This document shows positions 1 through 8,287 of a stretch of 64,000 nucleotides of DNA, one piece after another. The DNA lies in NCBI RefSeq assembly GCF_022024015.1, contig NZ_CP091786.1, positions 310,001 to 374,000 on the forward strand, read 5' to 3'. The notes below the pieces were generated by a model. The model was not told where the DNA came from, made no database searches, and was given only the letters and a program-made list of their open reading frames with translations. The translations under genes and the position numbers were made by a program. The stretch comes from Prevotella sp. E9-3 (GTDB lineage Bacteria; Bacteroidota; Bacteroidia; Bacteroidales; Bacteroidaceae). The first letter of the stretch is position 1. Every line of letters starts with the position of its first letter.

Positions 1-1346
1 AATTCCGTGACGAACTGGTAGGAAAGAATAAGAAAGGAAAATATATCATTGTGAAATCCAATGAGACCACTCCTGGCATCACGCTATGCTTTAAGGTCTT
101 GTCTGTTTTAGAGAATGGTATTACTCTACAGGAACGGAAACTTGACAATGAATATGACAGAATGGTTCTCACCAAGAATAACAGTGAGAAATATGACACA
201 CTGCGCCTTTCTTGTTCCTACAAGGAATTGGCGTATAAGCACGACAAGCAGAGCCAACAAGCATTTTTTAATGCGTTCCCGTCAACATGGTATGATTTTG
301 AACGTACTTTTAACGGAGCCTTTTTTACAAACGATATGAGTGCCGAATATAAACAGGACCTATCTCATGACTTTGAAAAATATCTTGATGCTTTCGATAA
401 TCTCTCGGTCATCAATACTAAAGACTACTACAGCAAGCTCATTGACGTCACTATTGGTATGCCGCAATGCAGTACACCTGCTTCTGACAAATGGCAGGGA
501 ATAGTAGCTGCTAAGATTGCAACTAATAAGAAACTGGTTTCTAAGTTGCTGGATAAAAAAAGCAAATTCCATCAGACTCGATTTTGGCAGTTTGTACAGA
601 GAAAAGATAAATGCTGTCAGAAAGGCGTTACTGCCAGAGGGGGACAAAATCGTATCAAGGAAATATGGAGACGTGGAATAATAGGTTATGATACTGAACG
701 ACTTTATCTTACAGACTCTGTATGCTATTATGTAACAGATTGCTCACTTGGTAGCTCAAAACTTAGATCGGCTGCTCCTTATCGGGTAACTGAAGAAGGT
801 GACCTTGGCAATGATAATGCGATAGTCATGACTCGAGTTCAGAATGAAAAGTACGGAACACTACTCCAGTTAGAACAAATTCCAGGAGAGAAACTGGAAG
901 GAAATGGTGAGGAGCTACCCGTATTCCAAAAGCGACAGTCTTCACTTGTTACAGACACTGCGCTCATGGTGGCATCCTACAGAGCGATGGTTCTGGGAAA
1001 TATAGATCAGCGCGAGGCGCAACGTCTGTTCTTTGAGTCGTTCCCGTCAACATGGAGTGACTTTTATGCAGTAATGATATCAGATGAGGACGGCAATAAG
1101 GGTATGTATCGTCATGCCCCTGAATACATTGCTGCTTTTGAAAAGCTGGACTGTATTCATGCTCAAGACCTATTGAAGAAGATGGTCACAATCTCCATTA
1201 ATGCCATTCCCCAGGACCCTATTTCCAAACAATGGCGTACGGTAGTAAGCAATCTCTCTGCTCGGTATCAGGATGAGTTGAATCGTGTGCTTCAGGAATT
1301 TGAGCCTTGGCAGCAAACCTCTTTCCGACAGTTCATAGAGAATTAA
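1..1346 (+). CDS. Unknown protein with internal duplication, 5' end outside window
   Basis: The reading frame is open from the window edge and runs through a possible GTG at 51 without a break, so the true start probably lies upstream and this is a 3' partial gene. I do not recognise the family. Counting from the GTG, the protein holds two diverged copies of one unit: MVLTKNNSEKYDTL near residue 38 matches IVMTRVQNEKYGTL near 258, FPSTWYDF at 76 matches FPSTWSDF at 331, and FWQFVQ at 178 matches FRQFIEN at the C-terminus. No signal peptide or membrane segment is visible in the part seen. A 16-bp hairpin follows the stop. It converges on hemL and shares no obvious function with it. Confidence 0.6.
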   Translation, partial: FRDELVGKNKKGKYIIVKSNETTPGITLCFKVLSVLENGITLQERKLDNEYDRMVLTKNNSEKYDTLRLSCSYKELAYKHDKQSQQAFFNAFPSTWYDFERTFNGAFFTNDMSAEYKQDLSHDFEKYLDAFDNLSVINTKDYYSKLIDVTIGMPQCSTPASDKWQGIVAAKIATNKKLVSKLLDKKSKFHQTRFWQFVQRKDKCCQKGVTARGGQNRIKEIWRRGIIGYDTERLYLTDSVCYYVTDCSLGSSKLRSAAPYRVTEEGDLGNDNAIVMTRVQNEKYGTLLQLEQIPGEKLEGNGEELPVFQKRQSSLVTDTALMVASYRAMVLGNIDQREAQRLFFESFPSTWSDFYAVMISDEDGNKGMYRHAPEYIAAFEKLDCIHAQDLLKKMVTISINAIPQDPISKQWRTVVSNLSARYQDELNRVLQEFEPWQQTSFRQFIEN

Positions 1347-1351
1347 AACAA

Positions 1352-1388
1352 CATGCATCGCAAGTCGGTCAACGACTTGCGATGCATG
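1352..1388. terminator. Perfect 16-bp hairpin between convergent genes
   Basis: Arms 1352-1367 and 1373-1388 are perfect reverse complements around a 5-nt GTCAA loop. The hairpin sits 5 nt after the stop of the first gene and 41 nt before the end of hemL, so it probably ends transcription from both sides. No U-run follows on either strand, so factor-independent termination is an inference. Confidence 0.6.
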
Positions 1389-1429
1389 GTTTAAGAGACT
1401 TCCACTCAAAAAATGAGTGATTCCATCGG

Positions 1430-2716
1430 CTAAATACTTTCGGCAATGCTCTTCAGAACATAGTCAAGAATCTCTGGCGTGTGACAGGCACTGATGAAGT
1501 TGCCCTCAAACTGTGAGGGGCTAACATAGATGCCACAGCTGAGCATGTTGCGGAAGTAACGGGCAAAACGCTCTTGGTCGCTGCGCTTGGTGTCCTGGAA
1601 ATTCTTCACAGAACAGTCCTCCTCAGATGAGCGGAAGAACAGGGTGAACATGGAACCGCAGTGGTTCAATGTGATGTTCTTACCGGCAATAATCTTCTCT
1701 AATTTCTCGATGAAATCATTGCTTTTCTTCTCTAAGTCCTCGTAGAAACCAGGCTGAGACAGTTGCGTGAGTGTTTCGATACCAGCTGCCATGGCAACAG
1801 GATTTCCGCTGAGTGTTCCTGCCTGATAAACGGGACCGTCGGGAGCCAGACATTTCATGATGTCTGCTCTTCCGCCAAAGGCTGCTGCAGGGAAACCGCC
1901 ACCGGCAATCTTTCCTACGGTAGTCATGTCGGGCTTGATACCGAAACGCTGTTGGGCACCGCCACGAGAAAGACGGAAACCTGTGATCACCTCGTCAAAG
2001 ATAAGGATGGCTCCATTCTGCTCTGTCACCTCTCTGGTAGCCTTGATAAATTCTTCCGTAGGTACTACCACACCCATATTGCAGGCCACGGGCTCAACAA
2101 TCAGTGCTGCTACTTTCTGGCCGTTTTCATCGAAATATTTGCGCAGTGCAGCGGTATCGTTATAAGGTAATACCACCGTGTGCTTCACAAAGTCCTGAGG
2201 TACGCCCGCACTTGATGCATTCGAGATGTTGGCCACTCCCGAACCGGCTGCCACCAGCAGATGGTCGGCATGACCGTGATAGTTGCCTTCAAACTTCACT
2301 AAGATGTCACGACCGGTGAAGCCGCGAGCCACACGGATAGCTGACATTGTGGCCTCGGTGCCACTGTTCACAAAGCGCAGACGCTCCATGGAAGGGATGG
2401 CCTCGCGCACTTTCTCTGCCAGTGTGGTCTCTGCCAGTGTGGGGATTCCGTAACTGCTGCCACGGCCCACAGCTTCGATAGCGGCCTGACTTACACGCTC
2501 GTTGTTGTGACCCAGTATGAACACACCCCATGACATGCAGAAGTCAATGAACTTGTTGTCATCAATATCTGTGAAATAGGCTCCTTTGGCTTCTTTTACA
2601 AAGAGTGGAGTAGTGCCTACGCTCTTCAAAGCTCTCACGGGACTGTTCACTCCACCGGGTATCACTTTCTGCGCTTGCTCAAAGGCCTTGGCAGACAAAA
2701 CTCTTTCGTTGATCAT
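1430..2716 (-). CDS. hemL: Glutamate-1-semialdehyde 2,1-aminomutase
   Basis: PLP enzyme that converts glutamate-1-semialdehyde to 5-aminolevulinate, the second step of the C5 tetrapyrrole route. The 428-residue length is normal. Visible marks are the PLP-pocket sequence FVNSGTEATMSAIRVAR, the aspartate of IFDEVITGFR and the Schiff-base lysine in TVGKIAGGGFP (about residue 269). The ATG at 2716 is preferred: a TTG nine bases upstream would extend the frame, but that extension lies inside an AATTGTC repeat tract. Last gene of the heme operon, 61 nt after hemB, with the repeat tract filling the gap. Confidence 0.96.
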   Translation of the reverse strand: MINERVLSAKAFEQAQKVIPGGVNSPVRALKSVGTTPLFVKEAKGAYFTDIDDNKFIDFCMSWGVFILGHNNERVSQAAIEAVGRGSSYGIPTLAETTLAEKVREAIPSMERLRFVNSGTEATMSAIRVARGFTGRDILVKFEGNYHGHADHLLVAAGSGVANISNASSAGVPQDFVKHTVVLPYNDTAALRKYFDENGQKVAALIVEPVACNMGVVVPTEEFIKATREVTEQNGAILIFDEVITGFRLSRGGAQQRFGIKPDMTTVGKIAGGGFPAAAFGGRADIMKCLAPDGPVYQAGTLSGNPVAMAAGIETLTQLSQPGFYEDLEKKSNDFIEKLEKIIAGKNITLNHCGSMFTLFFRSSEEDCSVKNFQDTKRSDQERFARYFRNMLSCGIYVSPSQFEGNFISACHTPEILDYVLKSIAESI

Positions 2717-2783
2717 AATTGTCAATTCTCAATTCCCAATTCTCAATTGTCAATTGTCAATTCTCAATTGTCAATTCTCAATT
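2717..2783. repeat. Heptanucleotide repeat tract AATTGTC/AATTCTC
   Basis: Nine consecutive 7-bp units of the form AATTNNC (AATTGTC, AATTCTC, one AATTCCC) start at 2717 and run into the hemB stop codon. The tract fills the hemB-hemL gap. Similar tracts lie at 33659-33700 and 51151-51195, and a degenerate one lies inside a gene at 35609-35643. Confidence 0.9.
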
Positions 2784-3755
2784 ATTTCCCCATTTCTGCA
2801 TGTACTCCTTGGCATAGTACGAGATGATGTACTGTGCACCGGCACGCTTGATGGCGATGAGGCTTTCAAATACAACACGCTGCTCGTCGAGATAGCCCAG
2901 TTTGGCTGCTGCTTTCAGCATTGAGTACTCACCGCTCACCTGATAGGCCACCATGGGGATGTTGGGGAATTTCTCCACGCCACGGGCAATCATATCCAGA
3001 TAGGGCATAGCAGGCTTCACCATGGTCCAGTCGGCACCCTCTTCAATATCAGCGGCAATCTCTTCTAGTCCCTGGTCGTGTGTGCGATAGTCCATCTGGT
3101 AGGTCTTGCGGTCGCCAAACGAAGGAGCTGAGTCGGCTGCATCGCGGAAAGGACCGTAGAAGGCAGAAGCATATTTTGCACTGTAGGCCAGAATCTTACA
3201 CTTGTCGCGCAGTCCAGCTTCACGCAGACGCTTGTCGAGTGCTTCAATCTGTCCGTCCATCATGGCTGAAGGAGCCACAAAGTCGGCACCGGCCTTGGCA
3301 TGAACGTATGCCATTTCGGCCAGCAGGGGCAGGGTAGAGTCGTTCTCTACATCGTGGTCGTGCAGCAAACCGCAGTGGCCATGACTGGTATATTCGCACA
3401 GACATACATCGGTGATAACGCAAACCTCGGGCTGAGCAGCCTTGATGGCCTTCACGGCACGACAAACAAGTGCGTCCTCAGCGTAGGCCAGTGAGCCACG
3501 CTCGTCTTTCTGACTGTCCTCAATCACACCGAAGAGCAGTACCTTGTCGATGCCCAGTGCATAGCACTCTTTCACATCTTCTACCAGTGTGTCGATAGAG
3601 AAACGGTAGATGCCGGGCATGGTGCTGATCTCGTCTTTCACGCCCTCACCCTCTACTACGAAGTAAGGATAGATAAAGTCCTTTACATTGACCGATACGT
3701 CGGCATATTTGTCGCGTGTGGCCTGATCCTTGCGGAATTCTCTGAAACGTTTCAT
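2778..3755 (-). CDS. hemB: Delta-aminolevulinic acid dehydratase (porphobilinogen synthase)
   Basis: Condenses two 5-aminolevulinate molecules to porphobilinogen. The 325-residue length is typical. The two active-site lysines are seen in YSAKYAS (Lys194) and MVKPAMPYLD (Lys247). The cysteine cluster DVCLCEYTSHGHCG (Cys118, 120, 128) is that of a zinc-type enzyme. It lies 12 nt after hemD and belongs to the same transcript. Its stop codon falls within the first unit of the heptamer tract. Confidence 0.97.
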   Translation of the reverse strand: MKRFREFRKDQATRDKYADVSVNVKDFIYPYFVVEGEGVKDEISTMPGIYRFSIDTLVEDVKECYALGIDKVLLFGVIEDSQKDERGSLAYAEDALVCRAVKAIKAAQPEVCVITDVCLCEYTSHGHCGLLHDHDVENDSTLPLLAEMAYVHAKAGADFVAPSAMMDGQIEALDKRLREAGLRDKCKILAYSAKYASAFYGPFRDAADSAPSFGDRKTYQMDYRTHDQGLEEIAADIEEGADWTMVKPAMPYLDMIARGVEKFPNIPMVAYQVSGEYSMLKAAAKLGYLDEQRVVFESLIAIKRAGAQYIISYYAKEYMQKWGNN

Positions 3756-3767
3756 AGTTGTTGATAT

Positions 3768-4376
3768 TTAAATTTGTTGTTGTAAATGCTGTTGGGTAAT
3801 AGGTCCTCTGCAGGTAAGTTTCTTATTGGTAGGAATGGCCCCGTACAGACGAATGAAATTGTCGATGGTGGAAGGCGAAGTGAATATAATTTCGTCGATT
3901 TCATCGAGATTTACCTTCTTTGGCTGCTCGGGCATTCTGTTCTCGTATGCAGTTACGCAAGTCACTTCAAATCCCGATTTCTGTAGTCCTTCCGGTATGA
4001 TGCCCAGGGCGAGGTTGGAACGGGGAATGAGCACTCTTCCTTTCTGTTGGCGGGCAAACCAGTCTATCACACCATAACTGTTGTCTTGCTCCACCTGTTG
4101 TATAGTCTCAACTCCGGCTTTCTTCAGTGCTGTTGTGGTGGTTGATCCAATGGACACAACCTTCAGATGTTCGATGTGCTTCAGCTCCGTTGTCAGATAT
4201 GGAAGAAAGTATTTCACTGCAAAACGACTGGTGAACAGCAGGTAGTCGAACTGCTCTATACTGCCAGCAGCCTGTTTCAAAGAACTGTCATCCTGAACAG
4301 GCTGAATCTCAATCAGTGGCGTGTGAACGTATGCTGGATTGGGACAGATGAGGCCGGTGTAGAGAGAGGGTTTCAA
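3768..4376 (-). CDS. hemD: Uroporphyrinogen-III synthase, short form
   Basis: Expected to cyclise and invert ring D of hydroxymethylbilane. The family is poorly conserved; the call rests on position directly after hemAC and on segments typical of the fold: FDYLLFTSRFAVKYF, VVSIGSTTTTALKKAG, RVLIPRSNLA and EIIFTSPSTIDNF. At 202 residues it is shorter than the usual 240-260, mostly at the N-terminus. No suitable ATG exists at the front; the frame opens with TTG overlapping the hemAC stop (TTGA), which suggests translational coupling. Confidence 0.82.
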   Translation of the reverse strand: MKPSLYTGLICPNPAYVHTPLIEIQPVQDDSSLKQAAGSIEQFDYLLFTSRFAVKYFLPYLTTELKHIEHLKVVSIGSTTTTALKKAGVETIQQVEQDNSYGVIDWFARQQKGRVLIPRSNLALGIIPEGLQKSGFEVTCVTAYENRMPEQPKKVNLDEIDEIIFTSPSTIDNFIRLYGAIPTNKKLTCRGPITQQHLQQQI

Positions 4377-5884
4377 GTGAATATCTTCTTTAGGTCTTCC
4401 CTTCCTTTCCTTGCGGTGATGGCCAGACGGCCCTGCATGGGATGTGTCTCGAAAGGCAGCACTTCGGCAATCTCGTTCTCCATCCCTAAGCGCTTCAGGG
4501 CACAGGTAGCTACAATGGCGGCGTCGATACTTCCGTTGCGAACCTGCTGAACACGCTCTTCAATGCAGCCGCGGATGCCAACGATTTCCAAGTCGGGGCG
4601 TAGAGCCAGCAGTTCCTTACGTCGGAGTGGCGAACTGGTACCTATCTTGCTGCCTGCCGGCAGTTCTGCGAGTTTCATATTGTTGCGGCTCACCAGTGAG
4701 TCCGTCTTGTCAAAAGCCTCAAACATGGCAATCACCTCCAGTCCGCCGTTTAAATGCTCGGGAAGGTCTTTTGCTGAATGAATGGCTATGTCGGCATCGC
4801 CTTTCAGCAGTGCCAGATCAAGTTCGCGGGTGAACATATCGTCGGGAGCCTCGCCCTGCAGGAGTGAGATATCCATGTTCTTGTCGCCATACGATTTCAC
4901 CACTTTTAATTTATAGGGAACCTCCGGGAATTTGCTCATTACCTCGTTGACCTGAATCTGTGAAAGACGGCTTCCGCGTGCTATGATGCGCAAGGTGTTA
5001 TGACTACGGCGGCGCTCCATGATTTCACGAAGCAGTCCTATTTCCTCCTCAATCATCAGCTCAGCTTTCTCTACTTCCTCCTGTCGTACGGCAATATTGT
5101 CCTGTACCTTCTGTTCTACATCGTGAAGATTGTAGAGCTTGACGTTTTTCAACTCGTTCACCTCGGGGTCGATGTCTCGTGGGAAGGCCAGGTCGATGGC
5201 CAACAGCGGACGGGTTGGGTTCAGATCTTCTTTGAATACGATGGCATGAGGAGCCGATGTAGCACTAATCAGGATATCAGCTTCACGCAGGAAATCGCGC
5301 TTTTCATCGAGACGGAACACTTCTATTCCGTAAGGATCGGCCAGTTTGTGGGCTTTCTCTTCCGTACGGTTGGCCAGGAACACCACTTCGGCACCCTTGT
5401 TTTTCAGGAATTTGATGATGTCCTCCGTTAGCTTGTTCACACCGATAATGGCGATGTGCGCATTCTTCAGGTCGATGTTCTCACGCTCAATCATCTCGAT
5501 GGCTGCCAGACTGTGACTGACGGCTCCTTGCGAGATCTGTGTCTCGGTGCGAACTCGCTTACCTATCTGAAGTGCACACTCAAAAAGCTTGTGCAGTCCG
5601 GCCGACAGTTTCTCACCACTGTTACGGGCTGCCATATAGGCCTCTTTCACCTGTCCTTGTACGGCACGCTCGCCTACGATGGCACTCTCCAGTCCGCAGA
5701 CCACACGGAACAGATGGCGTGCCACTGAGTCGGGAATATCACCATCGCCGTAGTACAGCTCCACACGGTTGCAGGTCTGAAGGAATACCGACGGACCAAC
5801 CTCACTGCGGTTCAGCTGTTTGAAATAGTCCTCGCGTTCGGTGAGCGATGTGTTCAGATGATTGATGGATTTATACTGTATCAT
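4373..5884 (-). CDS. Fused glutamyl-tRNA reductase / hydroxymethylbilane synthase, both halves shortened
   Basis: Residues 1 to about 295 are glutamyl-tRNA reductase (HemA): catalytic Cys38 in FLQTCNRVELY, the GLESAIVGE-GQVKEAY segment, a Rossmann region (HIAIIGVNKLTEDI) and the start of the long spinal helix. The C-terminal dimerisation domain of normal HemA is missing. Residues 298-503 are hydroxymethylbilane synthase (HemC): LRIIARGSRLSQIQ, FTRELDLALLKG, IHSAKDLP (Asp373 matching E. coli Asp84), GTSSPLRR and IRGCIEERV. The protein stops just after LAITARKGRED, where E. coli HemC domain 3 begins, so the domain carrying the dipyrromethane-cofactor cysteine is absent. It overlaps hemE by ATGA and hemD by TTGA. 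The domain calls are strong; whether the HemC half is active is open. Confidence 0.92.
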   Translation of the reverse strand: MIQYKSINHLNTSLTEREDYFKQLNRSEVGPSVFLQTCNRVELYYGDGDIPDSVARHLFRVVCGLESAIVGERAVQGQVKEAYMAARNSGEKLSAGLHKLFECALQIGKRVRTETQISQGAVSHSLAAIEMIERENIDLKNAHIAIIGVNKLTEDIIKFLKNKGAEVVFLANRTEEKAHKLADPYGIEVFRLDEKRDFLREADILISATSAPHAIVFKEDLNPTRPLLAIDLAFPRDIDPEVNELKNVKLYNLHDVEQKVQDNIAVRQEEVEKAELMIEEEIGLLREIMERRRSHNTLRIIARGSRLSQIQVNEVMSKFPEVPYKLKVVKSYGDKNMDISLLQGEAPDDMFTRELDLALLKGDADIAIHSAKDLPEHLNGGLEVIAMFEAFDKTDSLVSRNNMKLAELPAGSKIGTSSPLRRKELLALRPDLEIVGIRGCIEERVQQVRNGSIDAAIVATCALKRLGMENEIAEVLPFETHPMQGRLAITARKGREDLKKIFT

Positions 5885-6903
5885 TTTGTCCAGTTCGTTT
5901 CTTTTATCCTGTTTACAAAGTACTTTACGTTTTCAAAGGGAGTGTCGGCCAGTACGCCGTGTCCCAGGTTCACTATCCAATGACTATGCTGTTGGAAGAA
6001 AGGTTTGTAGCTTTCAATGGCCTGTTCTATCTCTTCCTTAGAGGCAAAAAGCAGATGAGGGTCGAAATTGCCTTGCAGTCCTACCTCGGGGTGAACCATC
6101 TTTCTGGCTTCAACAAGTGGTGTCTGCCAGTCAATGCTCACAAAGTCGCATACATCGGGCGTGATCAGTTGCAGTCCGCTGCCCAGTCCCTTTGGAAAGA
6201 ATATCAATGGAATACCTGCTGAACGCACAGCATCGGTGATGCGGCATACGGCAGGCAGGAACACCTCTTTATATAGTTCTGTGGGAATCAGTCCGGCATG
6301 ACTCTCAAACAATTGGAACGCATCGATGCCATGCTCAATCTGTTGAGTGGCATATTCTATGGACAGTTCCGTCACGGCATCTATCAGCTTCTCTGTCTCG
6401 GCACGGTGCTCATAGAAAAACTTCTTTGCCTCGGGGAAGGTGGCCTTCGAGCTGATGCCTTGTAGCATGTAGCAGAGGGTGGTGAGCGGTGCGCCGCAGA
6501 ATCCGATCAAAGGCACATGACTCTGTTCTACGATGCAGTCGATGGCTTTATACACATGGTCCAACTTGTCGGCCTGAATGTTTAGGCGGTTCAGCGGCTG
6601 ACTCGATTTTGCCAGTGGGTGAGGGAAGCGAGGACCTCTTTCGGTCCACTCCAACTGCATACCCATTGATACGGGAATGGTCAGGATATCGCTGAACAGA
6701 ATGGCAGCATCTACTCCTAAGTCTTCTACCGGCAGTAAGGTTACCTTAGCAGCCAGTTCGGGCGTTGCCATCAGTTCGCTGAACGAATATTGTGCGCGCA
6801 GCTCCTGATAGCGTGGCAGCACACGGCCGGCTTGTCTCATCAGCCATACAGGAGGCCGTTGACAGGTTTTTCCCAACAGGGTATTCAAGAAAATATTCTC
6901 CAT
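5881..6903 (-). CDS. hemE: Uroporphyrinogen decarboxylase
   Basis: Removes four carboxylates from uroporphyrinogen III to give coproporphyrinogen III. The hallmark RPPVWLMRQAGR is at the N-terminus, followed by the conserved aspartate region AAILFSDIL and the C-terminal LGHGVLADTPFENV. I place the start at ATG 6903 (340 residues): the in-frame TTG at 6930 would lie inside hemG, while the ATG is 10 nt after the hemG stop with AAAGAAAC before it. The 3' end overlaps the hemAC start by four bases. Confidence 0.96.
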   Translation of the reverse strand: MENIFLNTLLGKTCQRPPVWLMRQAGRVLPRYQELRAQYSFSELMATPELAAKVTLLPVEDLGVDAAILFSDILTIPVSMGMQLEWTERGPRFPHPLAKSSQPLNRLNIQADKLDHVYKAIDCIVEQSHVPLIGFCGAPLTTLCYMLQGISSKATFPEAKKFFYEHRAETEKLIDAVTELSIEYATQQIEHGIDAFQLFESHAGLIPTELYKEVFLPAVCRITDAVRSAGIPLIFFPKGLGSGLQLITPDVCDFVSIDWQTPLVEARKMVHPEVGLQGNFDPHLLFASKEEIEQAIESYKPFFQQHSHWIVNLGHGVLADTPFENVKYFVNRIKETNWTK

Positions 6904-6913
6904 AGACGTTTCT

Positions 6914-8287
6914 TTATAAGCTGTTGGCAATCACTGTGGCTTGTTTGATGCGGTGGGCCATACCGATACCATCGCGCAGGTTTCCTGCAATAATCAGTCC
7001 TGGATAGTCTTTCTGAAGGCGTTCCACTTCGGCAAAACGCTCGCCTGATGAGAGTTCGTATTGTGGAATAGCATGTTCGTGACGGAAGATCTTGACTATG
7101 TCAGGTTTCGATGAAATGGGGAATTTCAGCATTTCGTGGAACTCCTTCACTGCCAGTTCTGTCAGTTCCTCGTCGCTCTTCTGTACCAGTTCGGCATTCT
7201 TTACGCCACCGATGAAATAGGTGAATAGCGCACCGCCTTCAGGTGCACGACCTGTAAAACAGGCCGATGGATACAGAATACCAAGTACCTTGCGCCGCTC
7301 GACCGTAGGAACCAGTCCGCCGAAAGCCTTGTAGTCGCCACCGAGCGCATCTTTCACGCCCAAGGCTATTTCCACTACAGGTGCATAGACCAGTGATGAC
7401 AGTTTCTGCATGCGTTCCTTGGCAATAAACGGTAGCATATTAGGTAATGCATAAGCACCGCAGGTGGTCACCACTTTCGATGCCTCTAACGAAACCTTAT
7501 CTCCGTTCTTGTCGGTATATGATACCTGCCATCTGCTTGCTAATGGTGTTACTACCACGTCCTTGGCATTAAGGATGATGTTCTCCTGTCCGATGTATTC
7601 AGTTTCTGCCTCTGTGATGCGACTCAGTCCACCAATGGCCGAGAATACTTTCTTGGTGGCCAGTCGGTCACGGTCGCTCTTTGGTAGCTTTGCTTTTGCG
7701 ATGGAACCGCGAATAAAGCTGCCGTAGTTCTGCTCCAGATTGTAGAGCTTGGGTAGTGCAAAACGAGTAACCAGCGTATGAGGATTACCGGCATAGACAC
7801 CCGAGAGGAACGGATCTACCGCATAGTCAACGAACGACTTTCCCAAACGGCGGGTGGCCAGTGAGGCTATCGACTCATTGGGGTCGGTGCCTTTCTTGCG
7901 CCAGGGCTCTCCCAGTATGCGTAGCTTGTCGCTGAATTTGAAAAGGGGAGTGGTGATGGCACTGATAAGTCCTGAAGGCAGTTCATGAAAGCGGTTGCCC
8001 TTCCATATCAGCCGGCGCTTAGAAGCATCTGGAGCCGTTTCCAGTTTGCATTTCCCGTTGGAAGTCTTCTCCAGTTCGGCCATCAGTTCGGCCACTTCAG
8101 GTTCAGAGACAACGCCCGTGTTGGGTCCGCTTTCAAAAGTGAACCCCTTTTCAGTGAAAGTCTTTATTTGTCCGCCTGTCTCACCTCGTTCTTCCACTAC
8201 AGTCACCTTCAGTCCTTTGTGTTTCAGCCAGAAAGCAGTAGTCAAACCAGTGAGTCCGGCGCCAATGATTATTACGTCTGTTTTCAT
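6914..8287 (-). CDS. hemG: Protoporphyrinogen/coproporphyrinogen oxidase, FAD type (HemY-like)
   Basis: A 457-residue FAD enzyme. The N-terminus carries the dinucleotide-binding fold VIIIGAGLTGLTTAFWL with VVEERGETGGQI, and the C-terminus has the second FAD motif GLIIAGNLRDGIGMAHRI. Family members oxidise protoporphyrinogen IX or coproporphyrinogen III. The family enzymes characterised so far usually use oxygen, so its electron acceptor in an anaerobe is an open question. Its ATG overlaps the hemN stop (ATGA). The symbol follows common Bacteroidetes naming; the protein is HemY-like, not the flavodoxin-type HemG of E. coli. Confidence 0.92.
   Translation of the reverse strand: MKTDVIIIGAGLTGLTTAFWLKHKGLKVTVVEERGETGGQIKTFTEKGFTFESGPNTGVVSEPEVAELMAELEKTSNGKCKLETAPDASKRRLIWKGNRFHELPSGLISAITTPLFKFSDKLRILGEPWRKKGTDPNESIASLATRRLGKSFVDYAVDPFLSGVYAGNPHTLVTRFALPKLYNLEQNYGSFIRGSIAKAKLPKSDRDRLATKKVFSAIGGLSRITEAETEYIGQENIILNAKDVVVTPLASRWQVSYTDKNGDKVSLEASKVVTTCGAYALPNMLPFIAKERMQKLSSLVYAPVVEIALGVKDALGGDYKAFGGLVPTVERRKVLGILYPSACFTGRAPEGGALFTYFIGGVKNAELVQKSDEELTELAVKEFHEMLKFPISSKPDIVKIFRHEHAIPQYELSSGERFAEVERLQKDYPGLIIAGNLRDGIGMAHRIKQATVIANSL

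Noticed and set aside
2717..2725. Longer hemL start at TTG 2725
   Set aside because: The added codons lie in the heptamer repeat tract and ATG 2716 is in frame with the normal HemL N-terminus.
2717..2783. Possible CRISPR array
   Set aside because: Units are 7 bp with no spacers; no cas genes lie in the window. The same reasoning excludes 51151-51195 and the 21-bp palindrome triplets.
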